A DNA stretch of 64,000 nt from Rhizobium lentis (GCF_014200175.1 NZ_JACHBD010000006.1:372001-436000), one strand, 5' to 3'. Counted from the stretch's first letter, positions 53,013-63,101 are shown. Notes: generated from the letters alone by a model not told the origin. Made by a program: numbers and translations.

Positions 53013-55553
53013 TCAGGAGGCTAGGGCGATCCGCTGGCTGGCGGCCGTTGACGCCCTGCGGCTGTCAGCGGTCTGAAAGCGGGAGATGCGCTCGTTCAGC
53101 AGTTCCACCTGCTGCCGCAACCGGTGAATTTCGGCGGTGTTTTCCTCGACCATGGCGGCATTATGCTGGGTGATATGCTCGATGTCACGAACGGCGTTGT
53201 TGACCTCGTCGATCCCCTTGTACTGAGTGCTCGTGGCCGTCGAAATGACCTGCACCAGTCCGTTGATCGAGGTGAAGTGCTCCATGATCGCCTCCAGCGC
53301 CTCGCCGGTCTCCTCGACGAGCTTGACGCCCGCGCCGACCTGCGATGCGCTGTTGGAGATAAGACCCTTGATCTCGCGCGCAGCGGTGGCGCAACGCTGT
53401 GCGAGCTCGCGCACCTCTTGTGCGACAACGGCAAAGCCCCTGCCCGCCTCTCCAGCCCGGGCCGCCTCGACACCGGCATTGAGTGCGAGAAGATTGGTCT
53501 GGAAGGCGATCTCGTCAATTACACCGATGATGCTGGAGACCTTGTCCGACGACCGGTTGATGGCATCCATGGCGTCGACCGCCTTGGCGACGACGGCCGC
53601 GGAATGCTCCGCCTGCCGATGCGCCTCAGCGACGGAAACCGATGTCTGGCGCGCATTTTCCGCCGTCGTACGGACGCTGGCGGTCAGCTCGCCGAGCACG
53701 CGTGAACTGTCTTCGAGAGCGGCTGCCTGCTGTTCCGTGCGCCGCGCCAGATCGTCGGCCGCACCCGAAAGATTGGTGCTCCCCTCGGCGATTTCATAGG
53801 TGGTGTTGCGGACCTCGGCGAGTGTGCGGCGCAACGCATCGATCGCCTGGTTGTAGGTCCTGGCCATCGCGACATAATCGGCAGCCAGCTCCTCGCTCAT
53901 TACAGCAGTGAGGTTGCCGTCGGCGAGTTTGCCGAGCATGTCGGAGAGAGCCTCCAGGGCCTCACCCTGCTCGGCTTCGATGCGTGCCTGCTCGGCTGCG
54001 CGGCGGGCCTGCTCCTGTTCTTCCCTCGCCCTGTTCGCTTCAGCGACCTCTTCGAGCCTCGTCTTTTCGAGCGCCTGGTCGCGGAAGACCGTCACGGAGC
54101 GGATCATATCGCCGATTTCATCGCCGCGCTTGCCATCGCCGATCGGAACATTGAGATCGCCGGCAGCAAGTCTGGTCATCGTCTGGGTGATCCGCTTCAG
54201 CGGTCCGCGCAGCGTCTCGATCAACATCAGTCCGCCGATGATGGCAAGCACCGTGCCGGCAATCATGGCCGAGAGCGACATCGTGGCCGAGCGCTGGCTG
54301 ATTTCCTTGCCGCTCTCCTGCGCCGTGCTGACGAACTGTTCGAGCGTGTGACTTGCGGCCGCCACCAGCTCGGTCGCCGCCTGCTTATTGCCCTGCCACT
54401 GATCCGCGATCGATATCAGTGCCGAGGTCCCCTTTTCGATCAAGGCAAGGGAAGGCTCGATCTTCTTGGCAAGATCCTTCAAAGCGGCGTTCTTGCCGCT
54501 CAAGGGCTCGAGCTTTGCAGCGCTTTCGCGCAAGGCTTTCAGATCGACCAGAACCGCATCGCGTGACTCGGCGTCGACGCGCCTGTTCAGTTCGCTCAGG
54601 TGCAGTCGCAGATCGTCGATCGATTTGAAAGCAGCATTGACGATCGCCACCATCGAGCGAAGCGTTGCTATGCTCACATCCATGCCGGCAAACCGCTCGA
54701 TCGCAGTATCCGCATTGCCGGAAGCAAGCTTTGCAAACTGCTCCTCGAGACGCTGCAGATCCTGGTCGACGGGAGTATAGCCTTCGAGCGACAGGTTGGC
54801 GCTGTCTTTCGCCATCGCGGCAAGCTTGTCCAGAACCGGCTTCAGCGAAGCGATCTGGCTTTTCGCCTTATCGGAGCCAAGCGCCTCGCTCTCGCCGACT
54901 TCCTTGACGAGCGGCGGCAGAAGGCTGCCGATGGCCTGGGCCAGCTTCTGAGGGTCGGCTGCGCCTGCGGTCGCCTTGCGCAATTTCGCAATCCGGCCCG
55001 CGACATTTTTGTAGGCCGAGGCGTCGAGAAGCAGTGCCCGGACGAAGGCCTCCTTGCCATCAGCCTGGTCCTGAAGAACATCGAGCTGCTTGCGCGCGGT
55101 CTGGCTTTCCTTGAAAAGTTGCGCCACCGCCCCATCGATCGTAAGTTCGGTATTGGCACGCTCCTGCGCCACCGCCCAGAGCGCGTCGGCGCCGCCCTGC
55201 ATCTTGCCGCCGAGTTCACGCACGGCGGAAATCTGCTGTTTCTGGGCGGGATCGATCAACATGGCATCGAGCGTCGCCGCACCCTTCTGCTGATCGCCGA
55301 TGCTGGCGACCAGCCGATCACGCGTCGCCGGTGTCGGAAGATCGGTAAAGGCGGTCAGCGACGAGCGCAGCTGCTGGAAGCTGGAAAGCGTATCGATCGT
55401 CTGCCGGGTCAGAGTCATCTGGCCATTCAGCGTACCAGCCGTGAAATAACCGAACAGGCCGATGCCCGCGATGAGGATGACGAGAGGCACCACGAAGAAG
55501 AGGACCTTCGTCACGATCCGCATACGCTGCAACAGACGATCAATCAACGACAT
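53013..55553 (-). CDS. Methyl-accepting chemotaxis protein
   Basis: 846 aa from the ATG at 55551-55553; the open frame extends 17 codons further but without a ribosome site. Membrane helix 1 at residues ~15-39 (VLFFVVPLVILIAGIGLF), a long, mostly helical periplasmic sensor (~380 residues, longer than the usual four-helix bundle), helix 2 near residues 425-447, HAMP segments around 448-560 and the signalling hairpin with EIAFQTNLLALNAGVEAARAGE. No C-terminal CheR-binding pentapeptide is evident. It precedes putA on the same strand with a 220-base gap, so it may sense a compound linked to proline or amine catabolism; this is conjecture. The gap 55554-55773 shows only a weak hairpin. Confidence 0.9.
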   Translation of the reverse strand: MSLIDRLLQRMRIVTKVLFFVVPLVILIAGIGLFGYFTAGTLNGQMTLTRQTIDTLSSFQQLRSSLTAFTDLPTPATRDRLVASIGDQQKGAATLDAMLIDPAQKQQISAVRELGGKMQGGADALWAVAQERANTELTIDGAVAQLFKESQTARKQLDVLQDQADGKEAFVRALLLDASAYKNVAGRIAKLRKATAGAADPQKLAQAIGSLLPPLVKEVGESEALGSDKAKSQIASLKPVLDKLAAMAKDSANLSLEGYTPVDQDLQRLEEQFAKLASGNADTAIERFAGMDVSIATLRSMVAIVNAAFKSIDDLRLHLSELNRRVDAESRDAVLVDLKALRESAAKLEPLSGKNAALKDLAKKIEPSLALIEKGTSALISIADQWQGNKQAATELVAAASHTLEQFVSTAQESGKEISQRSATMSLSAMIAGTVLAIIGGLMLIETLRGPLKRITQTMTRLAAGDLNVPIGDGKRGDEIGDMIRSVTVFRDQALEKTRLEEVAEANRAREEQEQARRAAEQARIEAEQGEALEALSDMLGKLADGNLTAVMSEELAADYVAMARTYNQAIDALRRTLAEVRNTTYEIAEGSTNLSGAADDLARRTEQQAAALEDSSRVLGELTASVRTTAENARQTSVSVAEAHRQAEHSAAVVAKAVDAMDAINRSSDKVSSIIGVIDEIAFQTNLLALNAGVEAARAGEAGRGFAVVAQEVRELAQRCATAAREIKGLISNSASQVGAGVKLVEETGEALEAIMEHFTSINGLVQVISTATSTQYKGIDEVNNAVRDIEHITQHNAAMVEENTAEIHRLRQQVELLNERISRFQTADSRRASTAASQRIALAS

Positions 55554-55773
55554 GAAATGGTGGCCCCGCTCAGAAATTCGGCTCTTCACTCCGGCGCCCA
55601 CCACGCAACAGCACGCTTGCGTGCAAATTGACCATTGTCCTCAATTGGCGGTGGCCGCGTCCGAGGCCATCACGATAGGCATAACTCTTAAAAAAATAGT
55701 CAATCGTGTCGAGTTTCGTCGGAGCACAGATGGTGGGACGAGGGTGTGTTTTCTGCGCCCTCGTCGGTCTCAG

Positions 55774-58700
55774 TCAGCCGATCGCCATAAGGCTGGCATT
55801 GCCGCCGGCAGCGGCGGTGTTGATCGAGGTGGAGACCTCTTCCAGCAGCCAGTTCAGGCAATAGGCCTCGGGATCGCTGGCAAGTTCTTCGCTCGTGGCG
55901 GCCTGAACCAGGAGAAGCGGACCCGGCAAACCCGCAATCCTTTTGTTGACCGCGTGCACCCTGTCGCGATCCCCCTCGACGAGCGCGCCCGAGAAAGGTC
56001 CGTCTTTTTCCCAGTCCGAGGTCCAGGAAATCCGGCTGGCGACCGCCGCCGGAAGATCGGCGAGCACCGATTTCGAGATGGAACCGGCATCCACCGCGAC
56101 ATGATTGCCGGTTGCAAGGGCTGCGGCGATCTGGCGATAGAGCCCGCTCTCCGTCTGCGGCACGAGCAGAATGCGGCCGCGCGGATGCAGCGCGTAAAGA
56201 TTGCGCTCGCCGACCGGGCCCGTGAGCTCGCGTTCGAGCCCAAGCGCCGAGCGGCCGGCATAACCGCGCGCCGCCTCCCCTTCACCCGACAGGCCCTTCT
56301 TGTCGAGCCAGACGATGTAGTCGCGCAGGGCAAGGTCCGTATGAACCGAATCCTGCTGCGGCGGCACCGGGGCGCGCTGCACCAGGCGGCCGATATAGAG
56401 CGGACCGCCTGCCTTCGGACCTGTTCCCGACAGGCCGCGGCCGCCGAAAGGCTGGACGCCGACGACGGCGCCGATGATGTTGCGGTTGACATAGAGGTTG
56501 CCGGCCTTGATGCGGCTCGTTACATGCGCGATGGTTTCGTCAAGCCGCGTGTGAAGCCCGAATGTGAGGCCGTAGCCCGAAGCATTGATGTCGTCGATCA
56601 GGCGGTCGAGACCGTTTCTCTTGAAGCGGTAGACATGCAGGACCGGTCCGAAGACCTCCTTGGTCAGATCCGACAGCGACTTGATCTCGATGATCGTCGG
56701 CGGAACGAAGGTGCCCGCCGCAGCACTTGCGGGCAGCTTCAACTGCTCCACTTTGCAGCCTGCGCCGCGCATCTGCTCGATATGCTGATCGATCTCCGAC
56801 TTCGCGCCATCATTGATGACGGGCCCGACATCGACGCTCAGGCGATCGGTACGGCCGACCGTCAGCTCGCGGAAGGCGCCCTTCAGCATGGCAATCGTCC
56901 TGTCGGCGATATCGTCCTGAAGGCACAGAACCCGAAGCGCCGAGCACCGCTGGCCGGCGCTGTCGAAAGCAGACGCAATAACGTCGGCCACCACCTGTTC
57001 GGCCAATGCCGAGGAGTCGACGATCATGCCGTTCTGACCACCGGTTTCGGCGATCAGCGGGATCGGCTTGCCGGTCGAAGACAACCGCTCGGCGAGCTGC
57101 GCCTGGATCATCCGGGCGACTTCGGTTGAGCCGGTAAACATGACCCCGGCTGTTTCGGAAGCTCCGACCATGCCGGCGCCGAGCCGACCGCTGCCGGGCA
57201 CGAACTGCAGGGCGCCCACGGGCACGCCCGCCTCATGAAGGATCTTCACGCTCTCCGAGGCGATGATTGGCGTCACGCCGGCAGGTTTCGCCAGCACCGG
57301 GTTACCTGCAACCAGCGCAGCGGCCACCTGTCCGGTGAAGATCGCCAGCGGGAAATTCCACGGGCTGATGCAGACGATCGGGCCGAGCGGCAGATGCGAC
57401 GGCCCGAGGGTCTTGCGCGCCTGTTCGGCGTAATAGCGCAGGAAGTCGATCGCCTCACGCACTTCGCCGACGGCGTTGGCCGCCGATTTGCCGGCCTCGC
57501 GCATGACGATGCCCATCAGGGTTTTGATGCGGGCCTGCATGATGTCGGCCGCCCGCTCCAGGCAGGCCGCCCGCTCGGCCGGCGGCACGGCCGCCCATTG
57601 CGGTGCATAGTCGGCCGCCATCGCAACGATACGGGCCGCCTCCTCGACCTTCAACTCGGTGACCGTGCCGACGACGTCGCGATGATCGGCAGGATTGAGA
57701 ACATCGCGGGTTACGCCGTCGGTGGAACCGTCGGCGAGGATCGGCAGCGCATGCCACGGGCTTGCGGCCGTGGCGGCGAGCGCCTGCGCCAGATCCGTCA
57801 GCGTCGCCTCGTTCGAGAGATCGAGCCCGTCCGAATTGGCGCGGGCATGGCCGTAGAGCGCCTTCGGCGCAGCGATCTGCACATGAGGAGCGCCGACGAC
57901 AGGCATAGCCGCAACGGTCTCGGCGGGATCAGCGATCAGCGCCTCGACCGAAACGTTCGGATCGGAGATGCGGTGCACGAAGGAGGAGTTGGCGCCGTTC
58001 TCGAGGAGGCGGCGCACCAGATAGGCGAGCAGCGTCTCATGGGTTCCGACAGGCGCATAGATGCGGCAGGGCCGGTCGAGCTTTTCCTTGCCGACGACCT
58101 CGTCATAGAGCGGTTCGCCCATGCCGTGCAGGCACTGGAACTCGTATTTGCCGACCGCGAAATCGGGACCGGCCAGATGATAGATCGTCGCCAGCGTCTG
58201 CGCATTGTGGGTGGCGAATTGCGGGAAGACGGCATCGGGCGCACCGAGCAGCTTGCGCGCGCAGGCGATATAGGCGACGTCGGTGTAGATCTTGCGGGTA
58301 TAGACGGGATAGTCATCGAGGCCATCCAGCTGGGCGCGCTTGATTTCCGCATCCCAATAGGCGCCCTTGACGAGACGAACCATCATCCGGCGCCCAGACC
58401 GGCCGGCGAGATCGATAATGTAATCGAGCACAAAGGGGCAGCGCTTGCCATAGGCCTGCACGACGAAACCGAGCCCGTTCCATCCGGCAAGCTCCGGCGC
58501 GAAGCAGAGTTCCTCGAGCAGGTCGAGCGAAAGCTCCAGTCGGTCGGCCTCCTCGGCGTCGATATTGAGGCCGATATCATAGGTCTTGGCGAGAACGGCG
58601 AGCGCCTTGACCTTGGGCAGCAATTCTCCCATCACGCGACCGGCCTGCGCCCTGACATAGCGGGGGTGCAACGCCGAAAGCTTGATCGAAATGCCAGGGC

Positions 58701-59481
58701 CGTCATAGATGCCGCGTCCGTTCGAGGCCTTGCCGATGGCGTGGATCGCCTTTTCATAATCCTTGAAATAACGCTCGGCGTCGGCGGCCGTCGTCGCGGC
58801 CTCGCCCAGCATGTCGTAGGAATAGCGGAAGCCGCGCGCTTCGAGCGGCCGGGCGCGCTTCAGCGCCTCCTCGATCGTCTCGCCGGTGACGAACTGCTCG
58901 CCCATCATGCGCATCGCCATGTCGACGCCGCGACGGATGACCGGTTCGCCGGCCCGCGCGATCAGCCGCGTCAGCGCTGCCGACAGGCTGCGGGCGTTGA
59001 CCGTCGATGTCAGCTTGCCGGTGACGACGAGACCCCAGGTGGCGGCGTTGACGAACATCGATTTGCCGCCGCCGATATGCGAGGTCCAGTTGCCCTCGGC
59101 GATCTTGTCGCGGATCAGCGCGTCGCGGGTGTCGGTATCGGGAATGCGCAACAGCGCTTCGGCAAGGCACATGAGCGCCACGCCTTCCTGGCTGGAAAGC
59201 GAATATTCCTGCACCAGCCCTTCGACGCCGGTGCCCTTGTGCTTGGCGCGCAAGGCTTCAATCAGCGTGCGGGCCGTGTTGCGGATGTCATAACGCTTCG
59301 CTTCGGAAACCCGCGCGGCAGCGACGAGCGGCGGCAGGCATTCCGTTTCCGGACGGCGGTATGCCGCCGTGATCGCCCGGCGAAGTTCCGATTGCGGCCG
59401 GATCGGCGGGGCAAAGGCGGCGAACGGCGCGCCGCCGGCGGGTTCTTTGGAGGATGCGGGGTCGATCGCTGCGTTCAACAT
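55774..59481 (-). CDS. putA: Bifunctional proline dehydrogenase / pyrroline-5-carboxylate dehydrogenase
   Basis: 1235 aa from the ATG at 59479-59481 (AGGA six bases upstream). No ribbon-helix-helix DNA-binding domain at the N-terminus. FAD-dependent proline dehydrogenase barrel at ~residues 150-500 (GPGISIKLSALHPRY; RMMVRLVKGAYWDAEIK), then the P5C aldehyde dehydrogenase with base E812 (AETGGQNG) and nucleophile C846 (AGQRCSALRVL), and a ~200-residue C-terminal ALDH-superfamily-like domain typical of long PutAs. It converts proline to glutamate with substrate channelling, at the membrane face. The divergent Lrp-type PutR substitutes for the missing repressor domain. Confidence 0.96.
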   Translation of the reverse strand: MLNAAIDPASSKEPAGGAPFAAFAPPIRPQSELRRAITAAYRRPETECLPPLVAAARVSEAKRYDIRNTARTLIEALRAKHKGTGVEGLVQEYSLSSQEGVALMCLAEALLRIPDTDTRDALIRDKIAEGNWTSHIGGGKSMFVNAATWGLVVTGKLTSTVNARSLSAALTRLIARAGEPVIRRGVDMAMRMMGEQFVTGETIEEALKRARPLEARGFRYSYDMLGEAATTAADAERYFKDYEKAIHAIGKASNGRGIYDGPGISIKLSALHPRYVRAQAGRVMGELLPKVKALAVLAKTYDIGLNIDAEEADRLELSLDLLEELCFAPELAGWNGLGFVVQAYGKRCPFVLDYIIDLAGRSGRRMMVRLVKGAYWDAEIKRAQLDGLDDYPVYTRKIYTDVAYIACARKLLGAPDAVFPQFATHNAQTLATIYHLAGPDFAVGKYEFQCLHGMGEPLYDEVVGKEKLDRPCRIYAPVGTHETLLAYLVRRLLENGANSSFVHRISDPNVSVEALIADPAETVAAMPVVGAPHVQIAAPKALYGHARANSDGLDLSNEATLTDLAQALAATAASPWHALPILADGSTDGVTRDVLNPADHRDVVGTVTELKVEEAARIVAMAADYAPQWAAVPPAERAACLERAADIMQARIKTLMGIVMREAGKSAANAVGEVREAIDFLRYYAEQARKTLGPSHLPLGPIVCISPWNFPLAIFTGQVAAALVAGNPVLAKPAGVTPIIASESVKILHEAGVPVGALQFVPGSGRLGAGMVGASETAGVMFTGSTEVARMIQAQLAERLSSTGKPIPLIAETGGQNGMIVDSSALAEQVVADVIASAFDSAGQRCSALRVLCLQDDIADRTIAMLKGAFRELTVGRTDRLSVDVGPVINDGAKSEIDQHIEQMRGAGCKVEQLKLPASAAAGTFVPPTIIEIKSLSDLTKEVFGPVLHVYRFKRNGLDRLIDDINASGYGLTFGLHTRLDETIAHVTSRIKAGNLYVNRNIIGAVVGVQPFGGRGLSGTGPKAGGPLYIGRLVQRAPVPPQQDSVHTDLALRDYIVWLDKKGLSGEGEAARGYAGRSALGLERELTGPVGERNLYALHPRGRILLVPQTESGLYRQIAAALATGNHVAVDAGSISKSVLADLPAAVASRISWTSDWEKDGPFSGALVEGDRDRVHAVNKRIAGLPGPLLLVQAATSEELASDPEAYCLNWLLEEVSTSINTAAAGGNASLMAIG

Positions 59482-59509
59482 GGGAGATCCTGATCGGTGA
59501 ATGTTGCGT

Positions 59510-59716
59510 CTAACGGATAAATGGAACACCGGGCTCATCATCCCAGGTGGCATCGTCCGTGAAAATCGGGCCGGAATATTCCGTCTCGCGAAGCGGACGT
59601 GCATTGCGCTTGTCGCGCTTGAGGGTGAATGCGGCCGCGACCGCTCTTATTGCCACCGGCCGGTAGTGAGCGAGCAGATCCGGTTCTTGATCGCCATCCG
59701 CTTTTCTCTCATGCAT
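59510..59716 (-). CDS. Small conserved-looking protein in front of putA
   Basis: 68 aa (ATG at 59714-59716, TAG at 59510-59512). GGGGAG stands seven bases before the ATG, a stronger ribosome site than that of putA. Sequence features: LLAHYRPVAIRAVAAAF amphipathic helix, a basic middle (LKRDKRNARP), and an acidic tail (FTDDATWDDEPGVPF). No known domain. It ends 28 bases before putA on the same strand, so it is almost certainly the first gene of the put operon. A longer reading back to 59809 has no ribosome site. Confidence 0.6.
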   Translation of the reverse strand: MHERKADGDQEPDLLAHYRPVAIRAVAAAFTLKRDKRNARPLRETEYSGPIFTDDATWDDEPGVPFIR

Positions 59717-59867
59717 CCGTGATCTCCCCTTTGCGCGTCGCAGCCATCGACCCGGCAATGCGCCAAGCGGCCGCGCCCTTCCTCCCATTGCCGATGCATA
59801 ATCTACCACAGTCGCAAATCGCGATCTTACTTGATTTCAACGGCTTTCCAGCTGTATGAACTTATAA

Positions 59868-59880
59868 CTCGTGCAACGAG
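59868..59880. promoter_or_regulatory. Small dyad before putR
   Basis: CTCGT-GCA-ACGAG (59868-59880), a perfect 5-bp inverted repeat, stands eight bases before the putR start, in the 171-base region between putR and the put operon. Lrp-type regulators often bind their own promoters; this could be part of such a site, but the dyad is short. Confidence 0.3.
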
Positions 59881-59887
59881 AGTTCAA

Positions 59888-60382
59888 ATGGCCACAGAAA
59901 CCGAGTTCTTTAGTGAATTGGACCAGTTCGACAGAAAGATCCTCGCGGCACTCGCCGAGGATGGCAGGCTGTCGATCACCGATCTCGCCGCCCGTGTCGG
60001 GCTTTCGAAGACACCGTGCCAGATCCGCTTCAAGCGGCTGATTGCCGACGGCTATATCGAAGGCTTCAAGGCCGTGCTCAATCCGTCGAAAATGCAGCTC
60101 GACCACATCGCCTTCGTCGAGGTGAAGCTCTCCGACACCCGCGAGGATGCGCTGAAGAGCTTCAACGAGGCCATCAAAAAGATCCGGGAAGTCGAAGAGT
60201 GCCATATGATCGCCGGCCGGTTCGATTATCTCCTCAAGATCCGCACCCGCGACATCGGCCGCTACCGCCGCGTCCTCGGCGAGCGCATCTCGACTCTGCC
60301 CCATGTTGCCAACACCTCGACCAACGTCGCGATGGAGACGATCAAGGAAGGCTGGGGCAAGTTCGGGTCGAGCCTTTCGTGA
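59888..60382 (+). CDS. putR: Lrp/AsnC-family proline utilisation regulator
   Basis: 164 aa from the ATG at 59888. Winged helix ([35 protein letters not shown]) and RAM domain ([36 protein letters not shown]). In alphaproteobacteria an Lrp-like PutR divergent from putA activates it in response to proline. The arrangement here is identical, which supports the name. A longer open frame begins at 59831 but runs through the promoter region. Confidence 0.9.
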   Translation: MATETEFFSELDQFDRKILAALAEDGRLSITDLAARVGLSKTPCQIRFKRLIADGYIEGFKAVLNPSKMQLDHIAFVEVKLSDTREDALKSFNEAIKKIREVEECHMIAGRFDYLLKIRTRDIGRYRRVLGERISTLPHVANTSTNVAMETIKEGWGKFGSSLS

Positions 60383-60450
60383 AGGAAGACGGCTGCCGAC
60401 AGTCCTGCTCAGCCGAAATTCAGCGCCTGAATCTGAGAGCGAGGAACAAC

Positions 60451-62103
60451 ATGGACCAAGCCAACAGTCCGAAAGTGTCGGCGAGCGACGAGAGGGAGGG
60501 GCGCAGGCTGCAATATCTCCCCTGGGAACGCATTGCGGCAGATCTCGATCATCGCGCCCACCTCGCCCGCAAGGCGGAGCTCAGGCGGTCATGCGGCGCG
60601 GAACTGGCCGAGACCTCCTACATCGCCGAAAATGCTGCGATCTTTACCGAGAGCCTGAGGATGGGCGAGCGGTCTTGGATTGCGGGGCATGCGCTTGTCC
60701 GGGGCGACGTGATCCTCGGTGACGATTGCTCTATCAATCCCTATGCCTGCGTTTCCGGCAAGGTGTCGTGTGGCAATGGCGTGCGGATTGCTTCACATGC
60801 ATCGATCGTCGGCTTCAATCATGGATTCGACGATCCCGATCGGCCGATCCACCGGCAGGGCGTCGTCAGCCTCGGGATTGTCATCGGCAACGATGTCTGG
60901 ATCGGCGCCAATTGCGTGATCCTCGATGGCGTCACGATCGGCAACGGCGCCGTCATTGCCGCCGGAGCGGTGGTCACCCAAGATATTCCTGCGCTTGCGA
61001 TTGCCGGCGGCGTACCGGCAAAGGTGCTGCGGAGCCGGGGCGCGCCGGCCAGGAAATCCGGGATAGGAGAGATCGAGAATCGGCTGGTCAGACTTGGGCA
61101 GAAGGCGAGAGAGCAATGGCCCGATATCCTTGCGCACTGGAAGACACCTGAGGGCTATGAATCGCTGGAAGCGGACGGCGTGAGGCGGCCGGCGATCCGG
61201 CATCTCTGCGATGCCATCGAGATCGCCGCCGGCTTCGATCAGCTGCCGCCCGGGCTCGATGCGGCGCAAACCGTCGAGCGTCTCCAGGGCCTTCAGGATC
61301 GGGAGACGGGCCTCTTTCCGGAAGCGCATTCGCGTGCACAGGACCGGGCGTTGAGAGAAGATCCGAAGGCGCTCTACAATGTACTCTCGAGCGGCTATGC
61401 GCTCGAGCTGCTCGGCTCCGGGCCACAGCACCCGATCCAGGCGGTTCAGATCGATGCTCAGGAGCTGGAGCAATGGCTGAGCGCCCTGCCCTGGTCGAGC
61501 AGGGCATGGCATGCCGGTAGCGTCGTGGATGCTATCGGAACCGCGATGTATTTCAACGCCAGGTATTTCGGCATCAAAGGGCCGCGGCAGGCGCTCTTCG
61601 AATGGCTGAGCCGCAATGCCAACGGCGTCTCTGGCCTCTGGGGCGAGCCGACGGCGCTGGAGGGATGGCTCCAGCCGGTGAACGGTTTTTATCGCCTGAC
61701 GCGCGGCACCTATGCCCAGTTCGGCATGCCGCTTCCGCATCCGCTTGCCGCGATCGAGACCGTTCATCTGAATTATCGCAACCACAAAGGCTTCGTTGCC
61801 GAGAAATACAATGCCTGTAACCTGCTCGACACGATCCATCCGCTGCTGCTGATCGGGCGGCAGACCGATTACCGCCGGACCGATGGCGAGGCGATCGCCC
61901 GCGGTCTGATATCCAGGGCACTCGACAGATGGTGGGATGGCGAAGGTTTCCCATTCGCCGACGGCGGCGAGCCGAGCCTGCAGGGAACGGAAATGTGGCT
62001 TTCGGTCATTCACCTAGCGGCCGACTTCCTCGGCCTGGCGGATCAGTTCGCCTTCGTTCCGAAGGGCGTTCATCGAACGGCTACCCCCGGCCTCGGCCTC
62101 TGA
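60451..62103 (+). CDS. Left-handed beta-helix acyltransferase fused to a large helical domain
   Basis: 550 aa from the ATG at 60451 (GAGGA five bases upstream); the open frame begins upstream, inside putR. Residues ~60-195 are hexapeptide repeats of a maltose/chloramphenicol O-acetyltransferase type left-handed beta-helix ([49 protein letters not shown]). Residues ~250-550 form a separate domain with repeated tryptophan/leucine helices ([41 protein letters not shown] split here), resembling an alpha/alpha-toroid. I do not recognise this combination. It is 68 bases after putR and may be co-transcribed. An acetylation or carbohydrate-related role is possible but unproven. Confidence 0.7.
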   Translation: MDQANSPKVSASDEREGRRLQYLPWERIAADLDHRAHLARKAELRRSCGAELAETSYIAENAAIFTESLRMGERSWIAGHALVRGDVILGDDCSINPYACVSGKVSCGNGVRIASHASIVGFNHGFDDPDRPIHRQGVVSLGIVIGNDVWIGANCVILDGVTIGNGAVIAAGAVVTQDIPALAIAGGVPAKVLRSRGAPARKSGIGEIENRLVRLGQKAREQWPDILAHWKTPEGYESLEADGVRRPAIRHLCDAIEIAAGFDQLPPGLDAAQTVERLQGLQDRETGLFPEAHSRAQDRALREDPKALYNVLSSGYALELLGSGPQHPIQAVQIDAQELEQWLSALPWSSRAWHAGSVVDAIGTAMYFNARYFGIKGPRQALFEWLSRNANGVSGLWGEPTALEGWLQPVNGFYRLTRGTYAQFGMPLPHPLAAIETVHLNYRNHKGFVAEKYNACNLLDTIHPLLLIGRQTDYRRTDGEAIARGLISRALDRWWDGEGFPFADGGEPSLQGTEMWLSVIHLAADFLGLADQFAFVPKGVHRTATPGLGL

Positions 62104-62991
62104 TCAACCGTGCAGCGATGCCGTCAGCCAGGCGGCGGCGAGATCGCGCGCATTGCTGCGCTTGGCTTTGATCGGCACGATGACATTGTAGCGGCCTTCG
62201 GCGGCAAGCTCGGTTTCCGAGGCCGGCACCAGTGTTCCGTCCTCCAGGAAAGTGCCGATCAGCATGCGCCAGCCAAGGGCGATCCCCTGCCCCGCGCGCG
62301 CCGCCGCGATGCTTTCGGTGTAGTGGTTGAAGCGAAGCGACGGCTTGATCTCGATATTACCGCCGGTCAGCGACACCCATTGCGCCCAGCCATACCAGGA
62401 GCGATCGAGCACATCTGTCTCGATGAATTCGTCGGCGGGGCCAAGCGGGCCATGTCCCCGGCGCCGGAGGTGGTCGGGAGAGCAGACGGGGCAGACGACG
62501 TCGCCGCGCGAGGCAATGACGGTTCCATCACTGAAGGGAGGCACGCCGTATCGGATCGCCACGTCGATCTCCCCGTCATCAAGACTGATCGGGTTATCCT
62601 GAGATATCACCCGCACCAGAATGCCCGGATTGGCCCGGCGGAATTCGGCAAGCCGCGGCAGCAGCCAGAAAGAGGAGAAGGCGACGGTCGCGCCGATCGT
62701 CACCACATCCTGGCTGCGCGACTGGATCGCTTCCACGCTCTCGGCGATATCGGCGAAACTCTTCGCCAGTGTCGCGCCGAGGCTGACGCAGGCCGGCGTC
62801 GGTTCGATCGCCCTGTGCTTGCGCAGGAACAGCGTCTGGCCGAGCTCCTCCTCTAGCGATGCAATCTGCCTGCTGACGGCCGCCTGAGTGACGCCGAGCT
62901 CCGTCGCTGCCAGCGTGAAACTTTTCCTGCGCAGCACCGCTTCCAGCGTCACCAGCGCCGTCAGCGACGGGAGCCGTCTTCGAAACTGCAT
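62104..62991 (-). CDS. LysR-family regulator (GcvA-like)
   Basis: 295 aa. The helix-turn-helix FTLAATELGVTQAAVSRQ lies near residues 25-42, followed by LEEELGQTLFLRKHRAI and a co-inducer domain (VTIGATVAFSSFWLLPRL; EIDVAIRYGVPPF), the GcvA-type subgroup. It converges with the acyltransferase fusion without a single spare base (stop codons adjoin at 62103/62104). It is divergent from the Rieske oxygenase gene at 63102, and the 110-base gap carries LysR-type dyads, so it probably controls that gene. Confidence 0.9.
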   Translation of the reverse strand: MQFRRRLPSLTALVTLEAVLRRKSFTLAATELGVTQAAVSRQIASLEEELGQTLFLRKHRAIEPTPACVSLGATLAKSFADIAESVEAIQSRSQDVVTIGATVAFSSFWLLPRLAEFRRANPGILVRVISQDNPISLDDGEIDVAIRYGVPPFSDGTVIASRGDVVCPVCSPDHLRRRGHGPLGPADEFIETDVLDRSWYGWAQWVSLTGGNIEIKPSLRFNHYTESIAAARAGQGIALGWRMLIGTFLEDGTLVPASETELAAEGRYNVIVPIKAKRSNARDLAAAWLTASLHG

Positions 62992-63004
62992 CTCGAAATC
63001 CTAT

Positions 63005-63090
63005 TCACATGAGAAAATATTATGTGAGCGTGATTTTTTATGCCGTTGAAAGCCCCGCGCCGCAACAGCAATCTAGCGAAACTCTCACAT
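63005..63090. promoter_or_regulatory. LysR-type binding sites between regulator and Rieske gene
   Basis: TCACAT (63005-63010), eleven bases, ATGTGA (63022-63027): an exact T-N11-A LysR box. A third half-site, TCACAT, lies at 63085-63090, just before the ribosome site of the Rieske gene. The arrangement fits a recognition site plus an activation site. Confidence 0.6.
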
Positions 63091-63101
63091 AAGGGGTTCT
63101 C

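Noticed and set aside
55737..55765. GACGAGGG/CCCTCGTC hairpin after putA as a terminator
   Set aside because: The loop is 13 bases and no T-tract follows on the minus strand, so termination is not supported.
55462..57129. 555-codon plus-strand open frame across the MCP/putA boundary
   Set aside because: It covers two well supported minus-strand genes and encodes no known motif.
57235..59493. 752-codon open frame on the plus strand opposite putA
   Set aside because: It is exactly antisense to putA, has no ribosome site and gives an Arg/Asp/Gly-rich translation typical of GC-rich shadow frames.
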